Shown here: one piece after another, positions 36,644-46,306 of the stretch
Position numbering within the stretch: the stretch's first letter is position 1
Layout: each line of letters starts with the position of its first letter
DNA from: Rhizobium sp. 16-488-2b
GTDB lineage: Bacteria; Pseudomonadota; Alphaproteobacteria; Rhizobiales; Rhizobiaceae
Assembly (NCBI RefSeq): GCF_017741815.1
Contig: NZ_JAGHMF010000007.1
Span: 186,001 to 250,000 of the forward strand
Length of the DNA stretch: 64,000 nt
Direction of reading: 5' to 3'
Program-made: the position numbers and the translations under genes
Notes under the pieces: model-generated
The model's database searches: none
Told to the model about the DNA's origin: nothing
The model's input: only the letters and a program-made list of their open reading frames with translations

Positions 36644-38782
36644 ATGACGATTCTTTTATGCGTAATAGCGTGCGGTTTGCTTTCGGTGGTCTATGCCATC
36701 TGGGCAATCCGGTCGGTGCTATCAGCCGATCAGGGAAACGCCCGCATGCAGGAAATTGCAGGATATATTCGCGAAGGCGCGCAGGCCTATCTGACGCGCC
36801 AGTATACGGCCATCGCCATTGTCGGCGTCGTCGTCTTCATCGCCGCCTGGCTGCTGCTCTCCGCCACGGCCGCGATCGGCTTTCTGGTTGGTGCCGTGCT
36901 ATCGGGCGCCGCGGGCTTCATCGGCATGCACGTCTCGGTTCGCGCCAACGTGCGCACCGCGCAGGCCGCCTCGCATAGCCTGGCCGCCGGTCTCGGCATC
37001 GCCTTCAAGTCGGGCGCCATCACCGGTATGCTTGTTGCCGGCCTGGCGCTGCTTGGCGTCTCCATTTACTACCTGATCCTCACCGGCGTGCTCGGCCACG
37101 ATCCCGCCTCGCGTGAAGTCATCGATTCCCTGGTCGCGCTCGGCTTCGGCGCATCGCTGATCTCGATCTTCGCCCGTCTCGGTGGTGGTATTTTCACCAA
37201 GGGCGCCGACGTCGGCGGCGATCTCGTCGGCAAGGTCGAGGCCGGTATTCCGGAAGATGACCCACGCAACCCCGCGACCATCGCCGATAACGTCGGCGAC
37301 AATGTCGGCGATTGCGCCGGCATGGCGGCCGACCTTTTCGAAACCTATGCCGTCTCCGTCGTCGCGACGATGGTTCTCGCCGCGATCTTCTTCGGCGGTA
37401 CGCCCATTCTCGCGTCGGCGATGATCTACCCGTTGGCGATTTGCGGCGCCTGCATCATCACCTCGATCATCGGCACCTTCTTCGTGAAGCTCGGCAGCAA
37501 CGGCTCGATCATGGGCGCCCTCTACAAGGGGCTCATCGTCACCGGCCTGCTGTCGATCCTGGGTCTTGGGGCGGCAACGTCGCTGACAGTCGGCTGGGGT
37601 CCGATCGGCACGGTCGCTGGCCATGACATTACCGGCATGAACCTCTTCATCTGCGGTATCGTCGGCCTCATCGTCACCGCGCTAATCGTGGTCATCACCG
37701 AATACTATACCGGCACCAACAAGCGCCCAGTCAATTCGATTGCCCAGGCATCGGTTACCGGCCACGGCACCAACGTCATCCAGGGGCTCGCCGTATCGTT
37801 GGAATCGACGGCACTTCCGGCGATCGTCATCGTTGGCGGCATTCTGGCGACCTTCCAGCTGGGTGGTCTGTTCGGCACCGGCATCGCCGTCACCGCTATG
37901 CTCGGCCTTGCCGGCATGATCGTGGCGCTCGACGCCTTCGGTCCGGTTACCGACAACGCGGGCGGCATCGCCGAAATGGCGCATCTGCCGCCGGAAGTGC
38001 GCAAGTCCACGGACGCGCTCGATGCGGTGGGCAACACCACCAAGGCCGTCACCAAGGGCTACGCGATCGGCTCCGCCGGTCTCGGCGCCCTCGTGCTCTT
38101 TGCGGCCTATTCGAACGACCTGCAATATTTCGCCTCGCATGGTGATCAGTATCCGTACTTCGCCAATATCGGCGCGATCTCGTTCGATCTCTCCAATCCA
38201 TACGTCGTTGCCGGACTGCTTTTCGGCGGCCTCATCCCTTATCTCTTCGGTGGCATCGCAATGACGGCGGTTGGGCGTGCGGCTGGATCGATCGTCGAAG
38301 AAGTGCGCAAGCAGTTTCGCGAAAAGCCCGGCATCATGCAGGGCACCGAGAAGCCGGATTACGGCAAGGCGGTCGATCTGCTGACCAAGGCCGCCATTCG
38401 CGAAATGATCATTCCGTCGCTTCTGCCCGTCCTGGCGCCCGTAGTTGTCTATTTTGGCGTACTGTTGATCTCGGGCTCCAAGGCGTCGGCTTTCGCGGCG
38501 CTTGGCGCATCGCTGCTGGGCGTCATCATCAACGGCTTGTTCGTCGCGATCTCGATGACCTCGGGCGGCGGCGCATGGGACAACGCCAAGAAGTCCTTCG
38601 AAGATGGCTTCGTCGACAAGGACGGCACCCGCCATATGAAGGGTTCGGAAGCCCACAAGGCATCCGTAACTGGCGACACCGTCGGCGATCCCTACAAGGA
38701 CACAGCCGGCCCCGCCGTCAATCCGGCGATCAAGATCACCAATATCGTGGCGCTGCTGTTGCTTGCCATCCTGGCGGGCTGA
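36644..38782 (+). CDS. hppA: Membrane proton-pumping pyrophosphatase, potassium-independent type
   Basis: H+-PPase couples hydrolysis of pyrophosphate to proton pumping across a membrane (inner membrane or acidocalcisomes). The 712-residue protein has about 16 membrane helices and the catalytic stretch [20 protein letters not shown] followed by [22 protein letters not shown]. In the motif [10 protein letters not shown] the residue after NTT is Lys, which marks the potassium-independent class. The ATG at 36644 has GGAGGAAAG upstream; an earlier in-frame codon adds a non-family tail. A terminator follows. Confidence 0.96.
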   Translation: MTILLCVIACGLLSVVYAIWAIRSVLSADQGNARMQEIAGYIREGAQAYLTRQYTAIAIVGVVVFIAAWLLLSATAAIGFLVGAVLSGAAGFIGMHVSVRANVRTAQAASHSLAAGLGIAFKSGAITGMLVAGLALLGVSIYYLILTGVLGHDPASREVIDSLVALGFGASLISIFARLGGGIFTKGADVGGDLVGKVEAGIPEDDPRNPATIADNVGDNVGDCAGMAADLFETYAVSVVATMVLAAIFFGGTPILASAMIYPLAICGACIITSIIGTFFVKLGSNGSIMGALYKGLIVTGLLSILGLGAATSLTVGWGPIGTVAGHDITGMNLFICGIVGLIVTALIVVITEYYTGTNKRPVNSIAQASVTGHGTNVIQGLAVSLESTALPAIVIVGGILATFQLGGLFGTGIAVTAMLGLAGMIVALDAFGPVTDNAGGIAEMAHLPPEVRKSTDALDAVGNTTKAVTKGYAIGSAGLGALVLFAAYSNDLQYFASHGDQYPYFANIGAISFDLSNPYVVAGLLFGGLIPYLFGGIAMTAVGRAAGSIVEEVRKQFREKPGIMQGTEKPDYGKAVDLLTKAAIREMIIPSLLPVLAPVVVYFGVLLISGSKASAFAALGASLLGVIINGLFVAISMTSGGGAWDNAKKSFEDGFVDKDGTRHMKGSEAHKASVTGDTVGDPYKDTAGPAVNPAIKITNIVALLLLAILAG

Positions 38783-38805
38783 TCGGTCTTAGATCTAGAA
38801 CCAAT

Positions 38806-38837
38806 GAAAAACCCGCCGGAGCGATCCGGCGGGTTTT
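38806..38837. terminator. Bidirectional terminator between hppA and bamE
   Basis: AAAACCCGCCGGA and TCCGGCGGGTTTT form a 13-bp stem with a short loop; T-runs are present on both strands. Confidence 0.9.
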
Positions 38838-38859
38838 GTGTGGGCGAATGACTTGGCGC

Positions 38860-39390
38860 TTAGCGCAAGCTGGCCGGGTTCTGCGGCGAAGGACGATCGC
38901 CGGCGCCGAACAGGCCCTTGGCCATGTTCGCGGCGCTGCCGCCAGAAAGCAGCTGCTGCAGGAAGGTGAGGTCCTTGCCGCCAGTCGGCGTAACGCGCGT
39001 GATCGTATCGAACGGCTTGCCGTCCTTGAGCGTGTAGTTGGCGCGGCGGGTCACGACGCCGTCCTTGTCGAAGTAGATGGCCAGAACGCTCTGGTCCACG
39101 ACCTTCAGCTTCTGGAACGCCATGGAGCGCTCGCGGCGCTGCGAGATGTAATAGAAGACTTCGCCGTCGAAGGTGGCGGTCGTCGAAGGCGTGCCCAGCG
39201 ACAGCAGAACCTGCTCGCGGCTCGAACCCTCGGGAACCAGGTTGAGCGACTGCTCGTCGGCGACGTAACCGCCGTTGAGAACCGTACCCGTTTGGCAGCC
39301 GGTCAATCCGGCGGAGGCGATCATGATGGCAATGGCGGCATTGCTGAGGAATTTCTTGTCAGACTTGAAATACCGTTTCTTCAACGACAT
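38860..39390 (-). CDS. bamE: Outer membrane assembly lipoprotein BamE (SmpA/OmlA)
   Basis: BamE is a small lipoprotein of the BAM complex that inserts outer-membrane proteins. The 176-residue precursor has a lipoprotein signal ending in the lipobox LTGC (Cys at residue 32). The SmpA/OmlA domain follows: VADEQSLNLVPEGSSREQVLLSLGTPSTT, then a FYYISQRRERSMAF strand. The C-terminal tail (GDRPSPQNPASLR) is disordered. AAGGGAG lies before the start. It is divergent from the bc1 chaperone gene. Confidence 0.92.
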   Translation of the reverse strand: MSLKKRYFKSDKKFLSNAAIAIMIASAGLTGCQTGTVLNGGYVADEQSLNLVPEGSSREQVLLSLGTPSTTATFDGEVFYYISQRRERSMAFQKLKVVDQSVLAIYFDKDGVVTRRANYTLKDGKPFDTITRVTPTGGKDLTFLQQLLSGGSAANMAKGLFGAGDRPSPQNPASLR

Positions 39391-39634
39391 CTACTCCCTT
39401 AACGTATCGATACCAGCCATCGGCCATGCAATGTTACGCTGATGCAAAACCATTGTGGCCTTTCCGGGGTCGGACGTGAGCCATCTGCCGAGTGGCCGTC
39501 GTCGAAGCGCTGTCCCGAAAGTGGCCACCTTCGCCATTGCAATTCGCGCATGCTTCGGTAAACCAGCTTTCGAAATCATGCAACAAGGCCGGACGCAGGT
39601 TGGCGCCAAGAACGAGGCCTTTCCGGAAAAAACA

Positions 39635-40168
39635 ATGATATTCGGGCTCTTCGGCAAGAAAAACAACAACCAGGCGATCGTCGACCGGCAATATGAGGCG
39701 CTGACATCGGCCGCCCGCATGCCCGCGCTTTACGAGAGACTCGGCGTGCCGGATACGGTCATGGGTCGCTTCGAAATGCTGTCGGCTGTCATGATCCTGT
39801 TTTTTCGCCGCACGCGTGCATCCGAGACGAGCGGCCAGGAAATCGCGCAGGAAATCGTGGATGCATTCTTCCAGGATATCGATTATTCGATCCGCGAACT
39901 CGGGATTGGCGACAACACTGTTCCGAAGCGCATGAAGAAACTCGCCGGCATGTTCTACGGCCGGCTCGAAGCCTATTCCAAGGCGATGGACGCTGGCGAC
40001 GCCGAGGCGCTCGCCGTGGCGCTTGGCCGCAACATTCATCCGAAGGAAACAGACCCGGTCGATATGCGCGCGCTTGCTGACTGGATGTTTTCCGCTGAAA
40101 AACACCTGTCGGTACAGTCCGAAGATACGATCGCGACCGGCTCGGCAACGCTGCCCGCCGTCGTGTGA
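39635..40168 (+). CDS. Ubiquinol-cytochrome c chaperone (CBP3-like)
   Basis: This 177-residue protein belongs to the ubiquinol-cytochrome c chaperone family, related to mitochondrial CBP3, and probably helps assemble cytochrome b of complex III. The helical core is visible: YEALTSAARMPALYERLGVPDTVMGRFEMLSAVMILFFRR, then IAQEIVDAFFQDIDYSIRELGIGD and KRMKKLAGMFYGRLEAY. The frame is open far upstream but the ATG at 39635 begins the family-typical MIFGLFGKK. The DUF177 gene follows within 11 bases. Confidence 0.88.
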   Translation: MIFGLFGKKNNNQAIVDRQYEALTSAARMPALYERLGVPDTVMGRFEMLSAVMILFFRRTRASETSGQEIAQEIVDAFFQDIDYSIRELGIGDNTVPKRMKKLAGMFYGRLEAYSKAMDAGDAEALAVALGRNIHPKETDPVDMRALADWMFSAEKHLSVQSEDTIATGSATLPAVV

Positions 40169-40178
40169 GGAGACAATG

Positions 40179-40733
40179 ATGAAGAATTCAAACGAAGACA
40201 CGCCTTTCTCCTATCTCGTCAAGGTCGGCAACGTCTCGGCCAACCCCGTCGACGTCCATCTCGAAGCCGACAAGGACGAGTTGCGGGCGCTTGCCGAAAC
40301 CTGGGACGTGATCTCGGTTGACGATTTTCGCGCCGATCTGCAGATCGCACGCTGGAAGAAGGATGGTATCCGCGTGAAGGGCAGAGTGCGCGCGAGCATC
40401 GTCCAGAGCTGCGTCGTCACGCTGGAGCCGGTGCCGTCGAAGATCGACGAAACCTTCGAGCAGATTTTCGTGCCCGAAAACTCCAAGCTTGCGCGCCGCC
40501 CGGCCAACGATACCGGCGAAATGATGCTGGATCCCGATGGTCCCGATCTGCCGGAAAGCTTTGTCGGCGATACGATCGACGCCGGCGAAGTCGCTACCGA
40601 GTTCGCCGCCATGGCGATCGATCCTTACCCCCGCAAAGAGGGCGTTGCCTTCGATGGTCACATAGAAGACACCGGAGAGAACGATAAGAAGCCTTCCGCC
40701 TTTGCTGTTCTGAAAGACTGGAAAAAGGACTGA
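40179..40733 (+). CDS. YceD/DUF177 family protein
   Basis: A 184-residue protein of the DUF177 (YceD) family, whose members are linked to 23S rRNA accumulation in plants and bacteria. It has the conserved [26 protein letters not shown] and, centrally, [32 protein letters not shown] with the family's conserved Cys. The C-terminus carries the acidic [25 protein letters not shown]. In many bacteria rpmF (ribosomal protein L32) follows this gene; here plsX follows instead. AGGAG gives a better distance to the ATG at 40179 than to the one at 40176. Confidence 0.9.
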   Translation: MKNSNEDTPFSYLVKVGNVSANPVDVHLEADKDELRALAETWDVISVDDFRADLQIARWKKDGIRVKGRVRASIVQSCVVTLEPVPSKIDETFEQIFVPENSKLARRPANDTGEMMLDPDGPDLPESFVGDTIDAGEVATEFAAMAIDPYPRKEGVAFDGHIEDTGENDKKPSAFAVLKDWKKD

Positions 40734-40836
40734 AAGCCGCTCGCGGTTTGACATAATTCAGTTGTCAGCGACGGTAAAACCGGTATTTTGGCCAAAATTT
40801 CGCCCTCCTGGGACGAAAAAAAAGGATCAGGGACGC

Positions 40837-41883
40837 GTGATCAGAATTTCTCTCGACCTCATGGGTGGCGACTTTGGTCCCCAGGTAGTCATCCCCGGTG
40901 CCGCAAAGGCGCTGGAACGGCATCCGGACATTTCGTTCGTGATGTATGGCTTGAAGGAACAGTGCGAGCCTATCCTCGACCAGTTTCCGAAGCTGAAGGA
41001 GAAATCCGTTCTCCACGATTGCGAACTTGCCGTGCGCATGGACGAGAAGCCGAGCCAGGCATTGCGCCGTGGCCGCTATGTCTCTTCCATGTGGCGTTCG
41101 CTTGAGGCCGTGAAGACCAAGGACGCCGATGTCGCGGTTTCCGCCGGCAACACCGGCGCGCTGATGGCGATGGCCAAGTTCTGTCTGCGCACGATGGCCA
41201 ATATCGAGCGCCCGGCGATCGCGGCGATCTGGCCGACCATGCGTGGCGAGAGCATCGTGCTCGATGTCGGCGCGACGATCGGTGCCGATAGCCAGCAGCT
41301 GATGGATTTCGCGCTGATGGGCGGCGCCATGGCGCGCGCGCTGTTCGAAATCGACCGTCCGACGATCGGCTTGCTGAACGTTGGCGTCGAAGAGATCAAG
41401 GGCCAGGAAGAGGTCAAGGAAGCCGGACGTCTGCTGCGCGAGGCCAATATCGACTCGCTCGATTATTTCGGCTTCGTCGAGGGCAATGACATCGGCAAGG
41501 GAACCGTCGATGTCGTGGTCACCGAAGGCTTCGCCGGCAACATCGCGCTGAAGGCCGCTGAAGGCACGGCGCGCCAGATCGGCGAATACCTGAAAGCTGC
41601 AATGTCGCGCACCCTGCTTGCCAAGATCGGCTATATCTTCGCCAAGAGCGCGTTCGACATGCTGCGCGAGAAGATGGACCCGAGCAAAGTCAATGGCGGC
41701 GTGTTTCTCGGCCTCAACGGCGTGGTCATCAAGAGCCATGGCGGCGCCAATGCCGAAGGGATCGCGTCTGCGATCGAGGTCGGCTACGACATGGCCAAGA
41801 ATGGCCTCAATCAGAAAATAGAAAACGATTTGCAAAAGTATCATGCCAAGCGGCTGCCCCCTATCGGGCCGGAAGCGGCATGA
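40837..41883 (+). CDS. plsX: Phosphate acyltransferase PlsX
   Basis: PlsX converts acyl-ACP to acyl-phosphate, the first step of membrane phospholipid synthesis via PlsY. The 348-residue protein begins [25 protein letters not shown] and has [39 protein letters not shown] and [20 protein letters not shown], all PlsX signatures. The GTG at 40837 with an AGGG upstream fits the family N-terminus; the open frame before it does not. fabH follows 20 bases later. Confidence 0.95.
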   Translation: MIRISLDLMGGDFGPQVVIPGAAKALERHPDISFVMYGLKEQCEPILDQFPKLKEKSVLHDCELAVRMDEKPSQALRRGRYVSSMWRSLEAVKTKDADVAVSAGNTGALMAMAKFCLRTMANIERPAIAAIWPTMRGESIVLDVGATIGADSQQLMDFALMGGAMARALFEIDRPTIGLLNVGVEEIKGQEEVKEAGRLLREANIDSLDYFGFVEGNDIGKGTVDVVVTEGFAGNIALKAAEGTARQIGEYLKAAMSRTLLAKIGYIFAKSAFDMLREKMDPSKVNGGVFLGLNGVVIKSHGGANAEGIASAIEVGYDMAKNGLNQKIENDLQKYHAKRLPPIGPEAA

Positions 41884-41902
41884 GCGACGGGATTTGAAGA
41901 AT

Positions 41903-42874
41903 ATGATCCGTTCAGTGGTTCGCGGTTTCGGATCCGCGCTTCCGAAACGCGTTATGACCAATCGCGACATGGAAGATGTCGTGGACACCTCCGACGAATG
42001 GATTGTCCAGCGCACGGGCATTCGCCAGCGTTATCTCGCCGGAGAAGATGAGACGACGTCCTCGCTTGGTGCGGCGGCGGCTCTGGCCGCGCTGGAAAAG
42101 GCCGGCATGACGCCCGATGATATCGACATGATCATCTGCGCGACATCGACGCCCGACAACACCTTCCCGGCGACCGCCGTTAGCATCCAGAACCGTCTCG
42201 GCATGAGCCATGGCTTTGCCTTCGACGTACAGGCGGTCTGCACCGGTTTCGTCTACGCGGTCACCACCGCCGACGCCTATATCCGTGGCGGCCTTGCCAA
42301 GCGCGTGCTTGTCATCGGCGCCGAAACCTTCTCGCGCATTCTCGACTGGAACGACCGCACGACCTGCGTGCTCTTCGGCGACGGCGCAGGAGCGATCGTG
42401 CTCGAGGCGGCCGAAGGCGAGGGGACCGCTGCGGATCGTGGCGTTCTGACCGCGCATCTGCGCTCCGACGGCTCGCACAAGGAAAAGCTCTTCGTCGATG
42501 GTGGGCCGTCAACCACGGGCACTGTGGGCAAGCTGCGCATGGAAGGCCGCGAAGTCTTCAAATATGCCGTCGGCATGATCACCGACGTCATCCAGGCAGC
42601 CTTCGACAGCACCGGCACCACGTCGGACGATCTCGACTGGCTGGTGCCGCATCAGGCAAATCGTCGCATCATCGATGGTTCGGCCAAGAAGCTTAACATC
42701 GCGCCTGAAAAGGTTGTCGTCACGGTGGACTTGCACGGCAACACGTCGGCGGCTTCGATCCCGCTCGCGCTAGCGGTTGCAGCCGGCGACGGACGTATCA
42801 AGAAGGGCGATCTCGTCATGCTCGAGGCGATGGGCGGCGGCTTCACCTGGGGCGCTGTCCTGCTGCGCTGGTAA
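41903..42874 (+). CDS. fabH: 3-oxoacyl-ACP synthase III
   Basis: FabH condenses acetyl-CoA with malonyl-ACP to start fatty-acid synthesis. The 323-residue thiolase-fold protein has the catalytic Cys in [14 protein letters not shown], His in [11 protein letters not shown] and Asn in [13 protein letters not shown]. The C-terminal [13 protein letters not shown] is typical. The ATG at 41903 gives the normal start. It lies in a plsX-fabH-ihfA set that links lipid initiation genes with a nucleoid protein, a common proteobacterial order. Confidence 0.97.
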   Translation: MIRSVVRGFGSALPKRVMTNRDMEDVVDTSDEWIVQRTGIRQRYLAGEDETTSSLGAAAALAALEKAGMTPDDIDMIICATSTPDNTFPATAVSIQNRLGMSHGFAFDVQAVCTGFVYAVTTADAYIRGGLAKRVLVIGAETFSRILDWNDRTTCVLFGDGAGAIVLEAAEGEGTAADRGVLTAHLRSDGSHKEKLFVDGGPSTTGTVGKLRMEGREVFKYAVGMITDVIQAAFDSTGTTSDDLDWLVPHQANRRIIDGSAKKLNIAPEKVVVTVDLHGNTSAASIPLALAVAAGDGRIKKGDLVMLEAMGGGFTWGAVLLRW

Positions 42875-42983
42875 CGGCCTAAAAACCCAAAAAGCTGACA
42901 ACGAACAAGGGCTTGACCGTAAGGCGCAAGACAAATACTCTTCGCTCGTCCTCACAAAACAAAACCGATGGGCAGGGAAAAAG

Positions 42984-43322
42984 ATGACCGGCAAAACAGT
43001 CACGCGCGCAGACTTGGCGGAATCCGTTTTTCGCAAAGTCGGTCTGTCCCGAACGGAATCGGCGGAGCTCGTGGAGACTGTGATCGACGAGATCTGCAAC
43101 GCCATCGTTCGCGGTGAGACGGTCAAGCTTTCCTCCTTCGCGACCTTCCAGGTGCGCGACAAGAACGAGCGCATCGGCCGCAACCCGAAGACCGGCGAAG
43201 AAGTGCCGATCTCTCCGCGCCGCGTCATGACCTTCAAGGCATCGAACGTCTTGAAGACCCGCATCCTGAAGGCGCACACCCTGCGCAAGGTCAAGACCAA
43301 GCCGGCCAATCCGGCGGCCTGA
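42984..43322 (+). CDS. ihfA: Integration host factor subunit alpha
   Basis: IHF is a DNA-bending heterodimer. The 112-residue protein has the HU/IHF fold with [26 protein letters not shown] and the signature [36 protein letters not shown]. The positively charged tail [11 protein letters not shown] is slightly longer than in enterobacteria. GGGAAA lies before the ATG at 42984. It is followed after a 230-base gap by the merR gene. Confidence 0.95.
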   Translation: MTGKTVTRADLAESVFRKVGLSRTESAELVETVIDEICNAIVRGETVKLSSFATFQVRDKNERIGRNPKTGEEVPISPRRVMTFKASNVLKTRILKAHTLRKVKTKPANPAA

Positions 43323-43552
43323 TCGTTTTCCGATCTCGTCGCTCGACGAGGCTGATCGACGCTTCCCGTGAATTTTCCGCAACGTTTTCTGTGCGAATTC
43401 GAGACGTGACTTGAATTAACGCAAGCAAACCGTTGAAATATGATGAGTCGCGGCTCGGACATATCAGGTGCGAGCCCCTTCGCCTTGCCGATAAACGGTA
43501 AGCGCGACGCGCTGAAGATCGCGTGCTGAAAATCGCGTAGGGAGTGAGAACC

Positions 43553-44086
43553 TTGGATAAGAGCCCGGATGCTTTTCGCACCATCAGCGAAGTAGCGGAT
43601 GACCTCGATCTTCCGCAGCACGTGCTGCGCTTCTGGGAGACCCGCTTCCCGCAGATCAAGCCGATGAAGCGCGGCGGCGGCAGGCGCTACTACCGGCCGG
43701 AAGACGTGGATCTGCTGAAGGGTATCCGCCACCTGCTCTATGATCACGGCTACACCATCAAGGGGGTGCAGAAGCTCCTCAAGACCAATGGCAACAAGTT
43801 CGTCATCGCCATCGGCCATGGCGATCTCGCAAGTGTCCAGGCGCTGACCGGCCAGAGCGAAGGCGAAGCCGGCGAGCCCAGGGTCGGCATGTCCGAGGAA
43901 GATCAGCTCGTCGGGCGCGCCAAGGCTCCCGCTTCACGCCGCTTCTTCAATTTCGGCGGTGGTGACGACGAGGCGGCAGAGGTGTCGCTCGGCAAATCGA
44001 GCGTCGGCAAGGAAGATCGCGCGCTATTGCAGGAGGCGCTCTATGATCTCCTGGAATGCAAACGCCTTCTCGACCAGGTCCGCTAA
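43553..44086 (+). CDS. MerR-family transcriptional regulator
   Basis: A 177-residue regulator with the MerR winged helix at the N-terminus: [33 protein letters not shown], then [33 protein letters not shown]. No metal-binding cysteines are seen, so it is not a metal sensor of the MerR/CueR kind. The C-terminal half is variable. The TTG at 43553 is favoured because GGGAG is at a good distance; a GTG at 43544 sits on the ribosome site. The position behind ihfA is conserved across proteobacteria. The ligand is unknown. Confidence 0.88.
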   Translation: MDKSPDAFRTISEVADDLDLPQHVLRFWETRFPQIKPMKRGGGRRYYRPEDVDLLKGIRHLLYDHGYTIKGVQKLLKTNGNKFVIAIGHGDLASVQALTGQSEGEAGEPRVGMSEEDQLVGRAKAPASRRFFNFGGGDDEAAEVSLGKSSVGKEDRALLQEALYDLLECKRLLDQVR

Positions 44087-44139
44087 GGCCGGTGTCACGC
44101 CGCCCGAGATGATCTCACATTGCCAGCCAGGAGCTTCGC

Positions 44140-44796
44140 GTGCCGGTTCCCCCAAAAATGTATGACGCCTTCCTCTTCGATATGGACGGAACGTTGCTCA
44201 ACTCCATCGCCGTGGTCGAGCGTGTGTGGACCGGCTGGGCGGTGCGCCACGGGTTCGAGCCCGAGGTTTTTCTGAAGACGATCCACGGCGTTCGCGCCAG
44301 CGACGTGATCCGCAATCTGGCGCTGCCGGATGTCGATCCCGAGCACGAAGCAAAATTGCTGCTGCAGGAAGAGCTAGAGGACGTAAACGGGATTATCGAG
44401 ATCCCGGGCGCCGTAAAATTCCTGAACAGCCTGCCGCCCGAGCGCTGGGCGATCGTCACGTCAGCGCCGACAGAGCTTTTCAAGCTCCGAATGGCCGCAG
44501 CCGGCATACCCATGCCGAAAGTGATCGTGACGGGTGAGGAGGTTTCATCCGGAAAGCCAAGCCCTGAGGGTTATCGCCTTGGCGCCGAACGTCTCGGCGT
44601 CGATCCGGCCAGGTGCCTCGTGTTCGAGGACGCGGTCGCCGGCATTCTCGCGGGCGAGGCGGCGGGCGCGGATGTGGTCGTTGTGACCCAGACCCACGCC
44701 ACGCCCTTTGAGACCCCGCATATGTCGATCGCCGATTATCGCGGCTGCAGCGTTGCGATCGCCGAATACGGGCGCATCGGCTTTACGCGCGGCTAG
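44140..44796 (+). CDS. HAD-superfamily hydrolase (subfamily IA)
   Basis: A 218-residue phosphatase-like protein. Motif I is FLFDMDGTLLNS, motif II is IVTSAPTELFKLR, motif III has the Lys in SSGKPSPEGYRLGAERLG, and motif IV is LVFEDAVAGILAGEAAGA. All catalytic residues of HAD-IA enzymes are present, as in sugar-phosphate or phosphoglycolate phosphatases. The GTG at 44140 is supported by AGGAG at the right distance; an ATG at 44158 lacks a ribosome site. The substrate is unknown. It ends three bases before the convergent zinc-ribbon gene. Confidence 0.9.
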   Translation: MPVPPKMYDAFLFDMDGTLLNSIAVVERVWTGWAVRHGFEPEVFLKTIHGVRASDVIRNLALPDVDPEHEAKLLLQEELEDVNGIIEIPGAVKFLNSLPPERWAIVTSAPTELFKLRMAAAGIPMPKVIVTGEEVSSGKPSPEGYRLGAERLGVDPARCLVFEDAVAGILAGEAAGADVVVVTQTHATPFETPHMSIADYRGCSVAIAEYGRIGFTRG

Positions 44797-44799
44797 CGC

Positions 44800-44991
44800 T
44801 TACTGCTTGCGCGGCAGGCCTTGTTTCTGCATCCGCTCGAACGCGGCCATCATCTTCGCCTTGACGGAGCCGAGCGTTCCCAGCTCGTGGCCGCAGGTGA
44901 AGCATGTCAGCATGTCGCTATCCAGCGGCTGCGGGCGTTCGAACTTCATTCTGGTGTTCCTGCACTTCGGGCAGGGGATCTCGATTTCCAT
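44800..44991 (-). CDS. Small zinc-ribbon protein of unknown function
   Basis: A 63-residue protein with two CxxC pairs, IPCPKCRNTRMKF near the N-terminus and LTCFTCGHELG about 20 residues on, which would bind one zinc ion. The C-terminal helix VKAKMMAAFERMQKQGLP is basic. AGGGAG lies before the ATG at 44991. It is convergent with the HAD gene, with only three bases between stops. Family not recognised; RNA, DNA or protein binding are all possible. Confidence 0.75.
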   Translation of the reverse strand: MEIEIPCPKCRNTRMKFERPQPLDSDMLTCFTCGHELGTLGSVKAKMMAAFERMQKQGLPRKQ

Positions 44992-45181
44992 GCTATGTCT
45001 CCCTGAGCAATCTGACGTCCCAATAGTCAGATGATCGCGGCAGGGCAAGCTCTTTACGGCGGCGGAGAGCTTCGTCGCGCGGGGTCTGCCGAAAAGAACC
45101 GGTGAATTTCTGAGCGATGTCGATTTTTCGCTTGCGCCGAGAATCCCAAAAGTCTAACAGGATCAGGCCGTAAAGGCAGGT

Positions 45182-45258
<77 letters not shown>

Positions 45259-45266
45259 TTTAATCA

Positions 45267-45296
45267 GATTTTCGGCAGCCCCCAGGAGCCGAAATC
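45267..45296 (+). terminator. Hairpin downstream of tRNA-Pro, possible terminator
   Basis: GATTTTCGGC and GCCGAAATC pair with one bulge about ten bases after the tRNA. The T-tract that would complete a terminator is weak. Confidence 0.4.
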
Positions 45297-45354
45297 ACAA
45301 TCTAAACTCGGATGAATAACTGGATTTGGCTGCCGCGTCGCGGCGTAGCGCGAA

Positions 45355-45379
45355 TTGTTGATTCGATATCTGTCAACAA
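45355..45379. repeat. Inverted repeat in the AT-richer patch after tRNA-Pro
   Basis: TTGTTGA and TCAACAA are 7-bp inverted arms separated by 11 bases, within a stretch visibly less GC-rich than its surroundings. It could be an operator for the small gene downstream or a remnant of a mobile element; nothing decides this. Confidence 0.4.
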
Positions 45380-45512
45380 TATTTGACGCGAATCGGCAGT
45401 ATTAAATTGGACTAAGCCGACGCTGAGAATAAATCAGCTGGTAAACCTATGGTCGTCTCGAATATCACGCCAATTTGTGGCATTGATTTACCGAAGATGC
45501 ATGAGGTTGTTC

Positions 45513-45725
45513 ATGATTGATGTCGCTGGAAGTCAATCTATTCGTGAATGGATGTCAGAGGCACTTACGAAGTTGATCGATAATGCTATCCAGGCCGGTT
45601 GGCCGGAGCATGATGTCGCGCTGTTGCTGATGGAACTTGCAGAGGATCATTTCATGCGGGTTACGGCCGGCGTCATCATTGAGGACGCGCTGTATTCCCA
45701 GCGCGCCGTCAACATCAAGAACTGA
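45513..45725 (+). CDS. Small hypothetical protein downstream of tRNA-Pro
   Basis: A 70-residue protein with no recognised family. It is probably helical: REWMSEALTKLIDNAIQAGWPEHDVALLLMELAEDHFMRV, with an acidic middle. GAGG lies shortly before the ATG at 45513; an ATG at 45501 is also in frame. The surrounding DNA (45259-45512) is less GC-rich than the window and contains no other gene. Closeness to a tRNA gene suggests possible acquisition by transfer, but there is no integrase. Confidence 0.6.
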   Translation: MIDVAGSQSIREWMSEALTKLIDNAIQAGWPEHDVALLLMELAEDHFMRVTAGVIIEDALYSQRAVNIKN

Positions 45726-45758
45726 ACGCGATCGCGTCGCGCCAGCTGCTCGCAAGTG

Positions 45759-45908
45759 TCATTTCTGCTCGATGGACACGCCGTTCTGGCCGATGCTCAT
45801 CTCGACGCCCTTGGGCTTCGTCTGTTCGTGATAGATATAGGCGCCAAGCCCGGCGACGACGACAATCAGAGCGCCGATAACAACATAAAGACCGTTCGAG
45901 TTTCTCAA
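45759..45908 (-). CDS. Small single-span membrane protein (49 residues, TTG start)
   Basis: On the minus strand a frame reads from TTG at 45908 to TGA at 45759. It has a short polar N-terminus (RNSNG), one strong membrane helix (LYVVIGALIVVVAGLGAYIY), then a polar tail HEQTKPKGVEMSIGQNGVSIEQK. GGGGGATG lies just before the TTG. The protein has the look of small anchored proteins seen in rhizobia, with the C-terminal tail outside the membrane. Function unknown. It lies between two other small genes. Confidence 0.65.
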   Translation of the reverse strand: MRNSNGLYVVIGALIVVVAGLGAYIYHEQTKPKGVEMSIGQNGVSIEQK

Positions 45909-45974
45909 GAAACATCCCCCAACATTTTGATAATGCGCGGGAATAACGCGAAACCTCGAATTTGGTTCCAGCGC

Positions 45975-46268
45975 TCAGTCGTCGTTTGCCGAGTTCAGGT
46001 TTTCCGGACGGATACCCGCGTCGCTGCCGGTGCGTGCCTTCAGCCGAACGCCTGGGCCACCTTCGTCATGATTGCCGCTGGCAATGAAGAGCACGCCGCC
46101 CGTTTCGAGCGCCTGCTTGACCGCCAGCAGCGCCTGCGGCTCGCCTTGCGTCTCGTCGCGCTCAAGAGTTTCGAGGGTTGCGACGGGCAGGCCGGATGCG
46201 GTTGCCAGTTGCTCTATGGAGATGCCCATCATGGCGCGGGCGGCGCGTATCTGCATGGCTGTGATCAT
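45975..46268 (-). CDS. Small helix-turn-helix (XRE-type) protein
   Basis: A 97-residue protein with an N-terminal Xre/Cro helix-turn-helix: QIRAARAMMGISIEQLATASGLPVATLETLERDE. A helix QALLAVKQALETGGVLFI follows, as in rhizobial regulators with a short HTH plus a beta strand that ends in VLFIASGN. The C-terminal 30 residues (KARTGSDAGIRPENLNSANDD) are polar and probably disordered. The start could also be the ATG at 46256. Target genes are unknown; the polysaccharide polymerase gene lies 38 bases downstream on the same strand. Confidence 0.8.
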   Translation of the reverse strand: MITAMQIRAARAMMGISIEQLATASGLPVATLETLERDETQGEPQALLAVKQALETGGVLFIASGNHDEGGPGVRLKARTGSDAGIRPENLNSANDD

Positions 46269-46306
46269 AAGGAAAGACTAGCGCGCCGGAGGCGGTTCGC
46301 AAGGGC

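Noticed and set aside
40810..40825. A-run before plsX suggesting a frameshift
   Set aside because: The run lies upstream of the GTG start chosen for plsX, so the protein is unaffected.
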